A stretch of DNA of 64,000 nucleotides from JANQIO01 sp043513815. GTDB lineage: Bacteria > Pseudomonadota > Gammaproteobacteria > Pseudomonadales > Halieaceae. The translations under genes were made by a program, and so were the position numbers. The number at the start of each line of letters is the position of its first letter. The stretch's first letter is position 1. The stretch is taken from the NCBI GenBank assembly GCA_043513815.1, contig CP121313.1:1364001-1428000 (forward strand), written 5' to 3'. The notes under the pieces were generated by a model that saw only the letters and a list, made by a program, of their open reading frames with translations, was not told the DNA's origin and did no database searches. This document shows, in pieces, positions 53,689 to 61,799 of this stretch.

Positions 53689-53739
53689 TGCGCACGCCGA
53701 GTGCGCACCAAAAAATCAGGGTCAAAAAAATCAGGGTCA
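53689..53739. repeat. small dyad and AAAAAATCAGGGTCA direct repeat
   Basis: TGCGCAC and GTGCGCA form a stem at 53689-53707, followed by two copies of A(6-7)-TCAGGGTCA (about 53709-53739). The dyad could weakly terminate the pump operon. The GGGTCAGACC part recalls the dyads at 18943 and 57262. Confidence 0.5.
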
Positions 53740-53839
53740 GACCACGGTCATGATCGACGATGTAGTGAGGTAAATGTGGTTTTTCACCCAATATTCAGCG
53801 TGCCAGTAGTCTGCACTTTTTTTGCCGTGGGAACCTGAT

Positions 53840-54541
53840 GTGAGAGCCAGGCTGCTATCCCGGCGCCTGCATAAATGGCTGGCGCTCGCCGTGGGCGTTC
53901 AGCTATTGGTCTGGTCTTTGTCTGGCTTCTACATGGTGGCCGTGCACATCGACATCATCCACGGCAACATGCTGGTACAACCAGTACGGCAATCGCTGGC
54001 GTCGGAACTGGCACAGGTACTACCCCCGGCAGAAATACTGTCCGAACACCCCGACACCACTGCGCTGACCCTGGCGCTGCGCGACCAGCGTGCAGTGTAT
54101 TTACTGGCGGGCGAGCAGGGGAATACGGTGTTGGACGCACAGAGTGGGCAGCCGCTCCCGGGTCTAGGTGCAGAGGAGGCCGCAGTCATCGCGCGCCGCT
54201 ATTTCACCGGTGACGCAGCGGTGCGTGCCACGACGCTGATCGAGCGTGACCCGCCCACTGAGATTGCGCCGTTTCCGCTACCGCTGTGGCGGGTGGATTT
54301 TGACGACATCTGGGGCAGCAGTTTCTATATCGACCCAGCGAGCGGCCGGCTGGTCACCAGACGGCACACGCTCTGGCGGGTGTTCGATTTCATGTGGATG
54401 CTGCACATCATGGATTACGAGGCTCGCGAGGATATCAACAACAGCCTGCTGCGCATTTTCTCAAGTCTTGCGCTGCTGCTGGGTATGACCGGGAGCTGGC
54501 TGCTATGGCTGCGCTTTGTCACTGCAAGGCGTCGCTCGTGA
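53840..54541 (+). CDS. PepSY domain membrane protein
   Basis: A 233-residue protein of the PepSY-associated TM family. It has an N-terminal helix (RRLHKWLALAVGVQLLVWSLSGFYMV, about residues 7-32), a periplasmic PepSY-like region, and a C-terminal helix preceded by LHIMDYEAREDINN. Start GTG 53840 is chosen because GGGAA lies just upstream; TTG 53822 is possible. It overlaps the next, paralogous gene by 4 bases. Such proteins accompany metal uptake or efflux and may reduce or hand over metal; the metal here is inferred from the pump. Confidence 0.78.
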   Translation: MRARLLSRRLHKWLALAVGVQLLVWSLSGFYMVAVHIDIIHGNMLVQPVRQSLASELAQVLPPAEILSEHPDTTALTLALRDQRAVYLLAGEQGNTVLDAQSGQPLPGLGAEEAAVIARRYFTGDAAVRATTLIERDPPTEIAPFPLPLWRVDFDDIWGSSFYIDPASGRLVTRRHTLWRVFDFMWMLHIMDYEAREDINNSLLRIFSSLALLLGMTGSWLLWLRFVTARRRS

Positions 54542-55212
54542 GAACGCTGCGCTACCTGCACAAATGGCTTGCTCTGCTGGTATTCCTGCAGCTGTTGCTG
54601 TGGATGTTCAGTGGTCTTGTCATCAGTCTTGTCGATGCAGGAATTGCCCGTGGCAGTGCCACCTTGCAGGTAGCTGAGCCTCTTTCTCTGGTGGGAGCAG
54701 CACCGCTGCCACTGGACGAACTGGATTTCCCTGAAACGCTCGAAAGCCTTGGTTTGGTGACTGTTGATGGCGTACCAGTCTACCGCGTGGCAGGTCCCAA
54801 TGGCGTATCGCTGATGGATTCGCAGACTGGGGAAGTATTCACGGTGGATGCCGAGCGCGCCAGCCGCCTCGCCCGCGCCAGCTATCGTGGCGACGGGTTG
54901 ATCAACGAAGTGGAGTTCCTGGCGCAACCGCCGGCGCTCATAAATTCTGAGGGCAGTGCCTGGCGTATTGGCTTTGGCGACAAGCTGGACACCGATGTTT
55001 ATGTCGATGCCGCCGATGGTCGGGTATTAGGGCATCGTAATAGTCGTTCCGCCTGGGTGGAGTTTCTGCTCAAATTGCATTTCATGGACTACACCGGTGG
55101 CCACGACTTCAATCACCCACTGATTATCGCCCTGGCCGTTTTGGCCCTCTGGCTTGCGGCCAGTGGTGCGCTGCTGCTGATTGGCAGCCTGCGGCGGGTG
55201 GGATTGCGGTAG
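54538..55212 (+). CDS. PepSY domain membrane protein (paralog)
   Basis: A 224-residue protein with the same plan as the previous one: YLHKWLALLVFLQLLLWMFSGLVI at the start, a periplasmic part, then KLHFMDYTGGHDFNHP and a last helix. GTG 54538 lies in the GTGA overlap with the upstream stop, so the two are coupled. The pair likely arose by duplication. They are probably the end of the copper-efflux operon, though 150 bases separate them from the pump gene. Confidence 0.78.
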   Translation: MRTLRYLHKWLALLVFLQLLLWMFSGLVISLVDAGIARGSATLQVAEPLSLVGAAPLPLDELDFPETLESLGLVTVDGVPVYRVAGPNGVSLMDSQTGEVFTVDAERASRLARASYRGDGLINEVEFLAQPPALINSEGSAWRIGFGDKLDTDVYVDAADGRVLGHRNSRSAWVEFLLKLHFMDYTGGHDFNHPLIIALAVLALWLAASGALLLIGSLRRVGLR

Positions 55213-55279
55213 CGGAGATGTATACTCTGGCACCCACTATTTGAGCGGGCAGCCTGCTCGCGATGCACAGGAGAAGCAA

Positions 55280-55654
55280 ATGTACAGTCACGTCATGCTC
55301 GGCGCTAACGATATGGAAGCGTCCAAAAAGTTCTACGATGCGGTGCTGGGCGCCCTGGGCTACCCGGAAGGCGTCTACGATGACAAGGGCCGGGTGTTCT
55401 GGTTTACCGACAGCGGCATCTTCTCGATTACCCCACCCATTGATGGCCAGCCTGCTACCGGCGGCAACGGCAGCACTATCGGTTTTGCGGTCACCGGGCC
55501 CGAGCAGGCCGATGCCTGGCACGCTGCTGGTGTTGCCAATGGCGGTACTAGCTGCGAAGACCCGCCCGGCGCGCGCGAAGGTGCCATGAAGCTGTACCTG
55601 GCCTACCTGCGCGACCCCTCCGGCAACAAGATCTGTGCCCTGCACCGCTTGTAG
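55280..55654 (+). CDS. VOC-family (glyoxalase-like) protein
   Basis: A 124-residue vicinal oxygen chelate protein. It begins MYSHVMLGANDMEASKKFYDAVLG, the usual first beta-alpha unit, and ends with YLRDPSGNKICALH, the usual last metal-ligand strand. ATG 55280 follows AGGAG. It is cytoplasmic; reaction unknown (lyase, dioxygenase and resistance roles all occur). Confidence 0.85.
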   Translation: MYSHVMLGANDMEASKKFYDAVLGALGYPEGVYDDKGRVFWFTDSGIFSITPPIDGQPATGGNGSTIGFAVTGPEQADAWHAAGVANGGTSCEDPPGAREGAMKLYLAYLRDPSGNKICALHRL

Positions 55655-55715
55655 CAGTTCTGGTTTTCCTGGAACGGGGCCAGTACGTCTGTACTGTCCC
55701 CTCAGGGCCTGAACC

Positions 55716-55901
55716 ATGGCCGATGTGATCCCTTTCAGGAAAAAGTCGCTGAAGGAGAAACACAAGGGCAACACCCTGTGTCGTAACGGCCACCACAAGT
55801 GGTTGGTGGAGACCGAAAAGCGCTTCGACGTGAAGCAGGGGAAACTGGTCACCAGCTATAAATGCGCGCGCTGTGGTAAAACCCGCAACGAGTCGCGTTA
55901 G
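55716..55901 (+). CDS. small zinc-ribbon-like protein, 61 aa
   Basis: A short basic protein with two Cys/His pairs: CRNGHHKW (about residues 22-29) and CARCGKTR (about 50-57). These look like a zinc ribbon. Small proteins of this type occur in marine gammaproteobacteria without known function. A ribosome-binding site is weak. Composition matches coding sequence. Confidence 0.7.
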   Translation: MADVIPFRKKSLKEKHKGNTLCRNGHHKWLVETEKRFDVKQGKLVTSYKCARCGKTRNESR

Positions 55902-55973
55902 CCGCCCAACAAGAAAAACAGGCGTCAAAAAATAACAAATAGGGGCTAGAGCCCTTTTCCGGAGATAACAACA

Positions 55974-56396
55974 ATGAATTTTCTCAACGACTACACTACA
56001 GCCTTCGCCGGCCTCACCGTAATCCTTGCCACGGTCCTCATTCAGCAGCTGATTGCCAGCGGCAAGAAAGCCAAGGCGCCGGGCGCTATTCCGGGCAAGA
56101 TGAACGAAGACCTGGGTCACGAGTCGGTGGTGTTCCGCACCCAGCGCACCTGGATGAACTCACTGGAAAATCTGCCCGCCATGTTGGGCACGATTCTGCT
56201 GGCGGTTATGGTGGGGGCCAATGACCAGTGGACCGGCATCCTGGTGTGGGTGTACGCGATCTCGCGCATCATTCACATGGTGCTGTACTACGCCATCTCT
56301 ACCAATGTGAACCCCAGCCCGCGCAGCTGGTTCTTCCTGATCGGTCTGGTCGCCAACCTGGTGCTGCTGGGTTTCTGCGTCGCCGCGCTACTTTAA
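55974..56396 (+). CDS. MAPEG-family membrane protein
   Basis: A 140-residue four-helix membrane protein. It has FRTQRTWMNSLENLPAML (about residues 59-76), matching the MAPEG R-x-x-x-N-x-x-E-x-x-P core. The last helix ends LVANLVLLGFCVAALL. Glutathione-dependent activity is the family expectation. A 51-base stretch after the following gene (57205-57255) copies its 3' end, so the gene was once duplicated. Confidence 0.87.
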   Translation: MNFLNDYTTAFAGLTVILATVLIQQLIASGKKAKAPGAIPGKMNEDLGHESVVFRTQRTWMNSLENLPAMLGTILLAVMVGANDQWTGILVWVYAISRIIHMVLYYAISTNVNPSPRSWFFLIGLVANLVLLGFCVAALL

Positions 56397-56429
56397 AAGG
56401 TGCCTAACCCGGTATAGAGGAGAGATGCC

Positions 56430-57200
56430 ATGGCAGTACTGGATACATTTTCCCTCGCCGGGCAGGTGGCCGTTGTGACGGGTGGCGGCAAGGGCATTGG
56501 TCGGGGTATCGCTCTGTGCCTTGCCGAGGCCGGCGCCGATGTGGCGGTGGCCTCACGCAATGCTGATGATCTTGCAGAGGTGGTGGCGGCCATTGAGGCG
56601 CTGGGTCGTCGCGGCCTGGCCGTGCCCACCGATGTCACGGTTGTTGAACAGATGGAAGCACTGGGCGATCGGGTCGTGGCCGAGCTGGCCGCACCCACTA
56701 TCTGGGTCAACAATGCCGGCGGTCTGCCAGATGCCACGCCCCGTTACCTGACCCGCACACCGGAGGACCGTTGGGATGCCCAGGTGGATCTCAACCTGAA
56801 ATCCGTCTGGGCCGGCGCCACGGTCGCTGCCCGCTGCATGCACCCGGAGGGCGGCTGTATTATCAATATCTCCTCGCGCACCGCCATGGGCCCACAGCGC
56901 AAGAACGGGCCCTATGCGGCGGCGAAGGCGGCTGCCAACAGCCTCACGCAAACCCTGTCGGTGGAACTGGCGCCGAAGATTCGCGTCAACGCGGTGGCCC
57001 CGGGCCCCATACCCACCCAGAACTTCCTGCAATCCACCGGTACCACCGAGGAAAGCCTGCCCGCCCTGGAACAGGCCATGGGCATACCGCTCCAGCGGGT
57101 GGGAAGGGTAGAGGATATCGGCGCCGCTGTGGTCTTCATGGCCTCGCCCGCAGCGAGCTGGATTACTGGTCAGTGTCTGTATGTCGACGGGGGAATCTGA
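56430..57200 (+). CDS. SDR-family oxidoreductase
   Basis: A 256-residue classical short-chain dehydrogenase. The cofactor motif TGGGKGIGRG is at about residues 17-26, NNAGG near 92-96, Ser in ISSRTAMG near 144-151, and the catalytic Y-x-x-x-K in GPYAAAK near 158-164. The C-terminus WITGQCLYVDGGI is typical of glucose dehydrogenase/FabG-like enzymes. The start is ATG 56430, with GAGGAGAG upstream. It sits between the MAPEG gene and the remnant of a second MAPEG copy. Confidence 0.9.
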   Translation: MAVLDTFSLAGQVAVVTGGGKGIGRGIALCLAEAGADVAVASRNADDLAEVVAAIEALGRRGLAVPTDVTVVEQMEALGDRVVAELAAPTIWVNNAGGLPDATPRYLTRTPEDRWDAQVDLNLKSVWAGATVAARCMHPEGGCIINISSRTAMGPQRKNGPYAAAKAAANSLTQTLSVELAPKIRVNAVAPGPIPTQNFLQSTGTTEESLPALEQAMGIPLQRVGRVEDIGAAVVFMASPAASWITGQCLYVDGGI

Positions 57201-57204
57201 ACGC

Positions 57205-57255
57205 CTGGTCGCCAACCAGTTGCTGCCGGGTTTCTGTGTCGCCGCGCTTCTCTAG
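57205..57255 (+). pseudogene. 3' remnant of a duplicated MAPEG gene
   Basis: Fifty-one bases right after the SDR stop match the last 51 bases of the MAPEG gene (56346-56396) at 44 positions. They read LVANQLLPGFCVAALL and a stop, against LVANLVLLGFCVAALL. It has no start or upstream part. It shows that a MAPEG copy once lay here and was replaced or mostly deleted. Confidence 0.8.
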
Positions 57256-57261
57256 CCCGCT

Positions 57262-57285
57262 AAACGGGGTCAGACCCCGTTTTTG
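57262..57285. terminator. terminator-like dyad with GGGGTCAGACC arms
   Basis: AAACGGGGTC-A-GACCCCGTTT is a perfect 10-bp inverted repeat followed by TT. It could end the SDR transcript. It also resembles a widespread REP-like sequence. Confidence 0.65.
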
Positions 57286-57324
57286 ACGGGAATAGTTGTC
57301 CAGGGAAAAAGCCTCTGACCCTTA

Positions 57325-58023
57325 TTACCAGCTTTCCCCGAAGGGCCTGATCACTGAATCAAAGGTCCAGGCCGAGCGCGGCTGGTGGGCCAGGCGATAA
57401 CATTCTTTCGCGATGTCTGCGGGCTGGCAGAAGAAATCATCGGGTTTGTCGCTGTACCACTCGCGGGTCCAGGGCACGTCGATAACGGCATCGATGGCCA
57501 CGTAGCAACAGTGCACACCGCCTGGGCCCAATGAACGCGCTGCAGACTCCAACAGGATGCGCTGGGCAGCCTTGGTCGGGGCAAAGGCTGAGAAAGCCGC
57601 CCGGCCCCGATAGGCCGCAGTATTCCCGGTCGCCAGGATGGCGCCCTCTCCGGCATTCACCATGGCGGGGCCGCAGGTCTGGATTAGCTGCAGCAGGGCC
57701 AGGGTGTTGACCCTGAAATTGCGCTCCAGCACCCGGGGCTCAAGCTCCATGATATCGACCATGCCACCGCCGACGGCGTTATGAATCACCACACGGGCTG
57801 GACCAAGTTCGGCCTCGATAGCGCTCAGCGTGGCGCCGAAGGCGTCGCTGTCGGCGACGTTGCAGGGCCACGCGCTGGTGTCGGCAACCTCGCTGGCCAG
57901 CGCTTCCAGGCGTTCGCTGTCTCTGGCGATCATCGCCACCCGATAGTCCCGGGCAAAGCGCCGTGCCAGCGCGCTGCCGGTGCCCGGGCCTACGCCGGTG
58001 ATTATGCATAGGGGTTTTTCCAT
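57325..58023 (-). CDS. SDR-family protein lacking the catalytic Tyr
   Basis: A 232-residue short-chain dehydrogenase-like protein. The cofactor motif is TGVGPGTG at residues 9-16. At the usual Y-x-x-x-K site it reads F-x-x-x-K (SAFAPTKAAQ, about residues 149-158). The catalytic Ser position also looks altered (ATGNTAAYRG). It may still bind NAD(P) but use another mechanism or none. It is the last gene of a four-gene minus-strand unit; the gap from the hot-dog gene is 30 bases. Confidence 0.82.
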   Translation of the reverse strand: MEKPLCIITGVGPGTGSALARRFARDYRVAMIARDSERLEALASEVADTSAWPCNVADSDAFGATLSAIEAELGPARVVIHNAVGGGMVDIMELEPRVLERNFRVNTLALLQLIQTCGPAMVNAGEGAILATGNTAAYRGRAAFSAFAPTKAAQRILLESAARSLGPGGVHCCYVAIDAVIDVPWTREWYSDKPDDFFCQPADIAKECYRLAHQPRSAWTFDSVIRPFGESW

Positions 58024-58053
58024 ATCGATTGCGCCCGTCTTTTTTGGTCTGGT

Positions 58054-58449
58054 TTAGATCCTTACCTGGGCCTGTCCTACCAGCAGGCGACTTCCGTCGC
58101 TGTGTTCCAGCCACACGTCGCAGTGCGCCACGCCCGCGTGGACGGACTTCACCGTGCCGCGGGCCGTCACGCAGTCGCCATCCAGCACCACCTGCGGGAA
58201 GGTCATGGTGATGCGTTGCAGGCAGTCAGGTCCCTGCCAGGCGTGCAGCATATTGATGATATAGCCAAGCCCGAGAGGTCCCTGGTTGATGGTGCGCGGG
58301 CCCAGGCCCAGTGGCAGCGACGCTACGGCCTCCCGGTCCCAGTGCAGCGGATTGGGGTCGCGCAGGATAGCGGCCATGGTCTTCATTTTTTCCGCTGATA
58401 CCGCTGCCATCTCCCAGGGGGGAATGGTGTCGCCTGGCTGCGTACTCAC
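58054..58449 (-). CDS. MaoC-like hot-dog protein (C-terminal half type)
   Basis: A 131-residue hot-dog fold protein with a MaoC dehydratase-type core (DPNPLHWDREAV, then GPRTINQGPLGLGYIINML). The Asp/His of the N-P-L-H-W-D segment are at the hydratase active-site place. It overlaps the next hot-dog gene by 4 bases, so the two probably make a heterodimer. Enoyl-CoA hydratase on an unusual acyl chain is likely. Confidence 0.82.
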   Translation of the reverse strand: MSTQPGDTIPPWEMAAVSAEKMKTMAAILRDPNPLHWDREAVASLPLGLGPRTINQGPLGLGYIINMLHAWQGPDCLQRITMTFPQVVLDGDCVTARGTVKSVHAGVAHCDVWLEHSDGSRLLVGQAQVRI

Positions 58450-58895
58450 AGGGTGTTCCTTGTGAAGTGCCAGGTAATGGCGGAGCGCGCCGCGAGCTGG
58501 CCTGCATCAGCCAGCTCAAACTCGAAGCGGATGCGGTCGTAGGTGCGGCCCTCTTCGCCGGTGCAGCGTTCTGCGAGGGTAATGCCACCGCTAATCTCGT
58601 ATTCCAGGTCTTCCTGCAGGGGCGTCAAAAATTCCCAGTCGTAGCTTTCGATCATGATCGAAAGGTCCGACTCGGCCTGTCCCAGGGCGAACAGGTCGGC
58701 GATGCCGATACCACCGCCGAGAAACGGCACATGGAAGAGGGCAACGGGATGCACCCGACCGTCAGGCAAGGGATCGACGCCGGTGCAATCCGTGAGCAAT
58801 ACGTTTTCCCAATGGGCGATGGTGTAGCGGCCCCCCGGGAAGCGATGTCCTGCCAGGGCAGTGATCGTGTCTTCCGGCGGCAGCGGGTGGCTCAC
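58446..58895 (-). CDS. MaoC-like hot-dog protein (N-terminal half type)
   Basis: A 149-residue hot-dog protein resembling the N-terminal MaoC dehydratase domain (FAS1-like N-terminal half). It lacks the D-x-x-x-x-H hydratase site, as usual for the structural half of a split enzyme. Both ends overlap neighbours by 4 bases, so translation of three genes is coupled. It should pair with the downstream hot-dog protein. Confidence 0.75.
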   Translation of the reverse strand: MSHPLPPEDTITALAGHRFPGGRYTIAHWENVLLTDCTGVDPLPDGRVHPVALFHVPFLGGGIGIADLFALGQAESDLSIMIESYDWEFLTPLQEDLEYEISGGITLAERCTGEEGRTYDRIRFEFELADAGQLAARSAITWHFTRNTL

Positions 58896-59398
58896 TCTGC
58901 AGCGGCCTGGCGCGACATTTCCGCGACCCTGTCACCGTCGAACTTGATGGCTTTCTCCGGCACCAGCTCCAGGATAAGGCGCAGCGGTGTATCCAACATC
59001 TCGATGGCGGCCTCGATGCTGGTGGCGGGGTAGCCGTTCAGCAACTCCGCCATTTTCGGGTAGAACCAGTCCTTGGTCGCCTGGTCGTCGTGAATGATCA
59101 CGCTGCCCTTGTAGGTCACTGTTTTGCCAGGCCCCATGTCGGTGCCCATACTGGAAATGGTGACTGATACCCGCGGGTCACGCCGAATGGCCTTGATGCG
59201 TGCCCGCTGTGCAGTCGCCGTCACCCAGATTTTGCCGTCGTGGTAGATGTAGTTCATGACCACGCCGACGGGGTGGCCGTGCTGGTTGGCCCACATGAAC
59301 ACGCATTCGATCTGCTTCTCTAGCAGTTCGCGCTCCCGCTCCGGCGTCAGCTCATAAATGCTGACGTCGTCGTAACTCGCCTTGTCGTAATCTGTCAT
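58892..59398 (-). CDS. pyridoxamine 5'-phosphate oxidase-like flavoprotein
   Basis: A 168-residue split-barrel protein of the PNPOx-like superfamily. It has IWVTATAQRARIKAIRRDPRVSVTI at about residues 57-81, the usual flavin/F420-binding strands. It is the first gene of the four-gene unit. Its role may be reduction or oxidation of the same substrate handled by the hot-dog pair; the exact reaction is unknown. Confidence 0.82.
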   Translation of the reverse strand: MTDYDKASYDDVSIYELTPERERELLEKQIECVFMWANQHGHPVGVVMNYIYHDGKIWVTATAQRARIKAIRRDPRVSVTISSMGTDMGPGKTVTYKGSVIIHDDQATKDWFYPKMAELLNGYPATSIEAAIEMLDTPLRLILELVPEKAIKFDGDRVAEMSRQAAAE

Positions 59399-59469
59399 GG
59401 GTGCCCGCCTGTTATTGTCGTTCTGCGTCCTACACTAGACCCGGCGGCGCGGCAGGTAAAGTCCGCGCG

Positions 59470-60573
59470 TCAGCGGGTGAGGGTGGCGGTAAACCCCTCG
59501 AATACTGCTGCGGCGTCGGTTTGCGTACACACCTTTGTGGTCGCATCGCCCGCCGCATCCACCACCCGGCCGGCGACTGCGGCATCCAGGTGCCTGCGCG
59601 GTTCACCGCGTGCCGTGGTGTCCGGCATGGTGAGGTCTGAGGTGTCCAGGTAGGGCGGGTCCGCTGCCGGTGTCGCCACGGCACTCAGCGGGATCTCCTC
59701 GCCCTGGCACAGCGCCGGGTTGGCCGCGACCAGCGCGGCCATGACGTCCCAGAAATAGTATTCCCTGGAATCGATGAACCAGCGGTTTTTGTCGAATACC
59801 CCGTCCACGAATTCCGCGGCGGGTCCCTGGGTGCGTGCCTTGAAATCGTCAGCGAAGGCGTGGGTGAGTCGTACGCGGTTGGTCACGTCCAGCCCCACCA
59901 TCACGCGCTTCAGGTCCTCCGCCTCCAGGGTTTCCTTGGTGGCCAGCGGGTCGACGAAGAAGTTCCACTCCGAGACAGTGTTTGGGTGGCCCTTGGTAAA
60001 TAGCGGCACAATAATGTTGCCGGGCTCTGCGTAGCTACCGCCCATCATCACCAGCTCGCCGATTGTGCCCCGGTCGTCGGGGTAGCGCTCCAGCCACTGG
60101 GCGACATTGGTCAGGGGTCCCACCGCCACCAGGGTGACAGGCTCCGCGGTGTTGATAAGCACCTGGTGAATCAGGTCCGCCGCATGACCGTTCGATGCGG
60201 TGCCTTTTACGGGCTCGTCGACCCAGCGACCAATGTCGATGCCAGACAGTGTGTCGGAGTCCACCTGCCAGGGCTCGGGGAATACAAAATACCCGTCCAG
60301 CGGGTGGTCATCCCCGCAGGCCACCGGCACCAGTTCGTGACCCGCCAGTTGCAGCAGGTTGCGCACGTTGTCGAGCCCCGGACCGCAGTGGGATTCACCG
60401 CTGGCGGAGATCGTCACCGCGACAATATCGATGTCCGGGTGTCTGGCCAGGTAGAGCATGGCCAGCCAGTCGTCGATGGCCATATCGGTATCATAGATGA
60501 CCGGTTTGCCGGCCATCGCCGCCGTGGTATGGAGCAGGGCGGTTGTAAGCAGCAGGGCCTTGATGCGATGCAT
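59470..60573 (-). CDS. secreted nucleoside hydrolase-like protein
   Basis: A 367-residue protein of the inosine/uridine-preferring nucleoside hydrolase family. A signal peptide (1-21, ending AMA) is followed by the calcium site YDTDMAIDDWLAML (about residues 26-39; the family form is DTDxGxDD, so a Gly is replaced). VAVGPLTNVA is near 144-153 and the GEL-MMGGSYAEPGN region near 166-181. It is probably periplasmic, releasing bases from nucleosides for uptake. Confidence 0.87.
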   Translation of the reverse strand: MHRIKALLLTTALLHTTAAMAGKPVIYDTDMAIDDWLAMLYLARHPDIDIVAVTISASGESHCGPGLDNVRNLLQLAGHELVPVACGDDHPLDGYFVFPEPWQVDSDTLSGIDIGRWVDEPVKGTASNGHAADLIHQVLINTAEPVTLVAVGPLTNVAQWLERYPDDRGTIGELVMMGGSYAEPGNIIVPLFTKGHPNTVSEWNFFVDPLATKETLEAEDLKRVMVGLDVTNRVRLTHAFADDFKARTQGPAAEFVDGVFDKNRWFIDSREYYFWDVMAALVAANPALCQGEEIPLSAVATPAADPPYLDTSDLTMPDTTARGEPRRHLDAAVAGRVVDAAGDATTKVCTQTDAAAVFEGFTATLTR

Positions 60574-60591
60574 GGATTCTCCCGTGTCGAT

Positions 60592-60975
60592 TCAGTGATG
60601 GTCGCCATCGCGGTAGTGCCAGCAGCCGTCGATGCGTTTAAAGCGGCTGGTTTCATGCAGGCGGTGGCCGCGGCCGTCGATCTTGTAGCGGGCAACAAAT
60701 TCCACCGTGCCTTCGTTATCATTTGCACCGCCGCGCTCGGCCCCCTTGATGGACAGGCCCAGCCAGCGCTGCCTGTCATCCAGCCGTACCCGGGAGGGAC
60801 GCGTATCCGGGTGCCAGGTGGCAAGCAGGTAGGGCTCGTCACCGACCACGAAGGCACTGTAGCGGGAACGCATCAGTTGTTCAGCGGTGGCCGGACGTTC
60901 ATCGCCAGCAATAAATCGGCCGCAGCAGTGTTCGAAGGGCTGTGCCTGGCCGCAGTGGCAGGATGCTGTGCTCAT
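60592..60975 (-). CDS. YchJ-family SEC-C motif protein
   Basis: A 127-residue protein. The N-terminal SEC-C-like zinc site is CHCGQAQPFEHCCG (about residues 6-19). The rest is a YchJ-type NTF2-like domain (AEQLMRSRYSAFVVGDEPYLLATWHP). ATG 60975 is taken as start because the zinc motif follows directly; ATG 60996 is in frame and possible. Zinc-binding quality-control roles have been suggested for SEC-C proteins; not established here. Confidence 0.88.
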   Translation of the reverse strand: MSTASCHCGQAQPFEHCCGRFIAGDERPATAEQLMRSRYSAFVVGDEPYLLATWHPDTRPSRVRLDDRQRWLGLSIKGAERGGANDNEGTVEFVARYKIDGRGHRLHETSRFKRIDGCWHYRDGDHH

Positions 60976-61104
60976 GGTGTTAGTGGTGTAATGCATTGCC
61001 GTTGCTTGAGTGCGTGAGTGTAGCGCAAACTTGTTCAGATGCGCTGCGGAATCGCCAGAGTGGACTATGCTAGTTGGGTTGTTTGAATACCCCAGGAGCT
61101 ATCC

Positions 61105-61788
61105 ATGAGTGCCTTGATGCAGCAGGCGTCCGCCCGCACCTTTACCCACAACCTCAAGAACCTTTCCGCCATCCTGCGCAAGGCGCAAAAAGACGCGAAA
61201 GCGCGCGGAATAGACGAGGCGGTATTGATGGAGGCACGGCTGGCGCCGGATATGCTGCCCCTGAAGGCCCAGGTGATGATCGCCTGCGATATCGCCAAGG
61301 GCGGCTGTGGCCGGGTCACCGGCAATGAGATGCCCGTTTATGCTGATGACAACGCAAGCTTTGCCGAGCTCCAGGATCGCATAAAGAAAACCCTGGTCTA
61401 TATGCGCGGCATCAAGGCCGCCGAATACGCCGGTAGCGACAGCCGCGAGGTCGAAGCCCAGAACCCGATGGGAGTGCTGGAGTTCAGCGGGGCGGATTTC
61501 CTGTTCGGCTGGGCGCTGCCCAATTTCTATTTCCACTGCGCGACGGCCTATAACATCCTGCGCCACAACGGCCTGGACATCGGCAAGTCTGACTGGTTGG
61601 GCAAGGTGCCGGGCATGACCGCTCGCGGACCGATTGTGAAGGCCTTTGGCCTGAAAACAAAAAAGAAAGCCAAAGCGAAAAAGCCGGCGAACAAGCCGGC
61701 GCGCAGGTCGGCCGCCAAGGCTGCGGAAAAGCCCGCGAGCAGGACGACGAAAAAGCCGGCGAAGAAAAAACCCGCTGCCAGGCGCTAG
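61105..61788 (+). CDS. DUF1993-like protein with Lys/Ala-rich tail
   Basis: A 227-residue protein. The core (about 1-185) resembles DUF1993, a four-helix DinB-like bundle (FTHNLKNLSAILRKAQKDAKARG; FLFGWALPNFYFHCATAYNILRHNG). The last 45 residues are almost only Lys, Ala, Pro and Arg, like histone H1 or AlgP tails. It is the second protein in the window with such a tail (see 2460). The tail may bind DNA; function unknown. Confidence 0.82.
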   Translation: MSALMQQASARTFTHNLKNLSAILRKAQKDAKARGIDEAVLMEARLAPDMLPLKAQVMIACDIAKGGCGRVTGNEMPVYADDNASFAELQDRIKKTLVYMRGIKAAEYAGSDSREVEAQNPMGVLEFSGADFLFGWALPNFYFHCATAYNILRHNGLDIGKSDWLGKVPGMTARGPIVKAFGLKTKKKAKAKKPANKPARRSAAKAAEKPASRTTKKPAKKKPAARR

Positions 61789-61799
61789 CGGCCGCTGCC

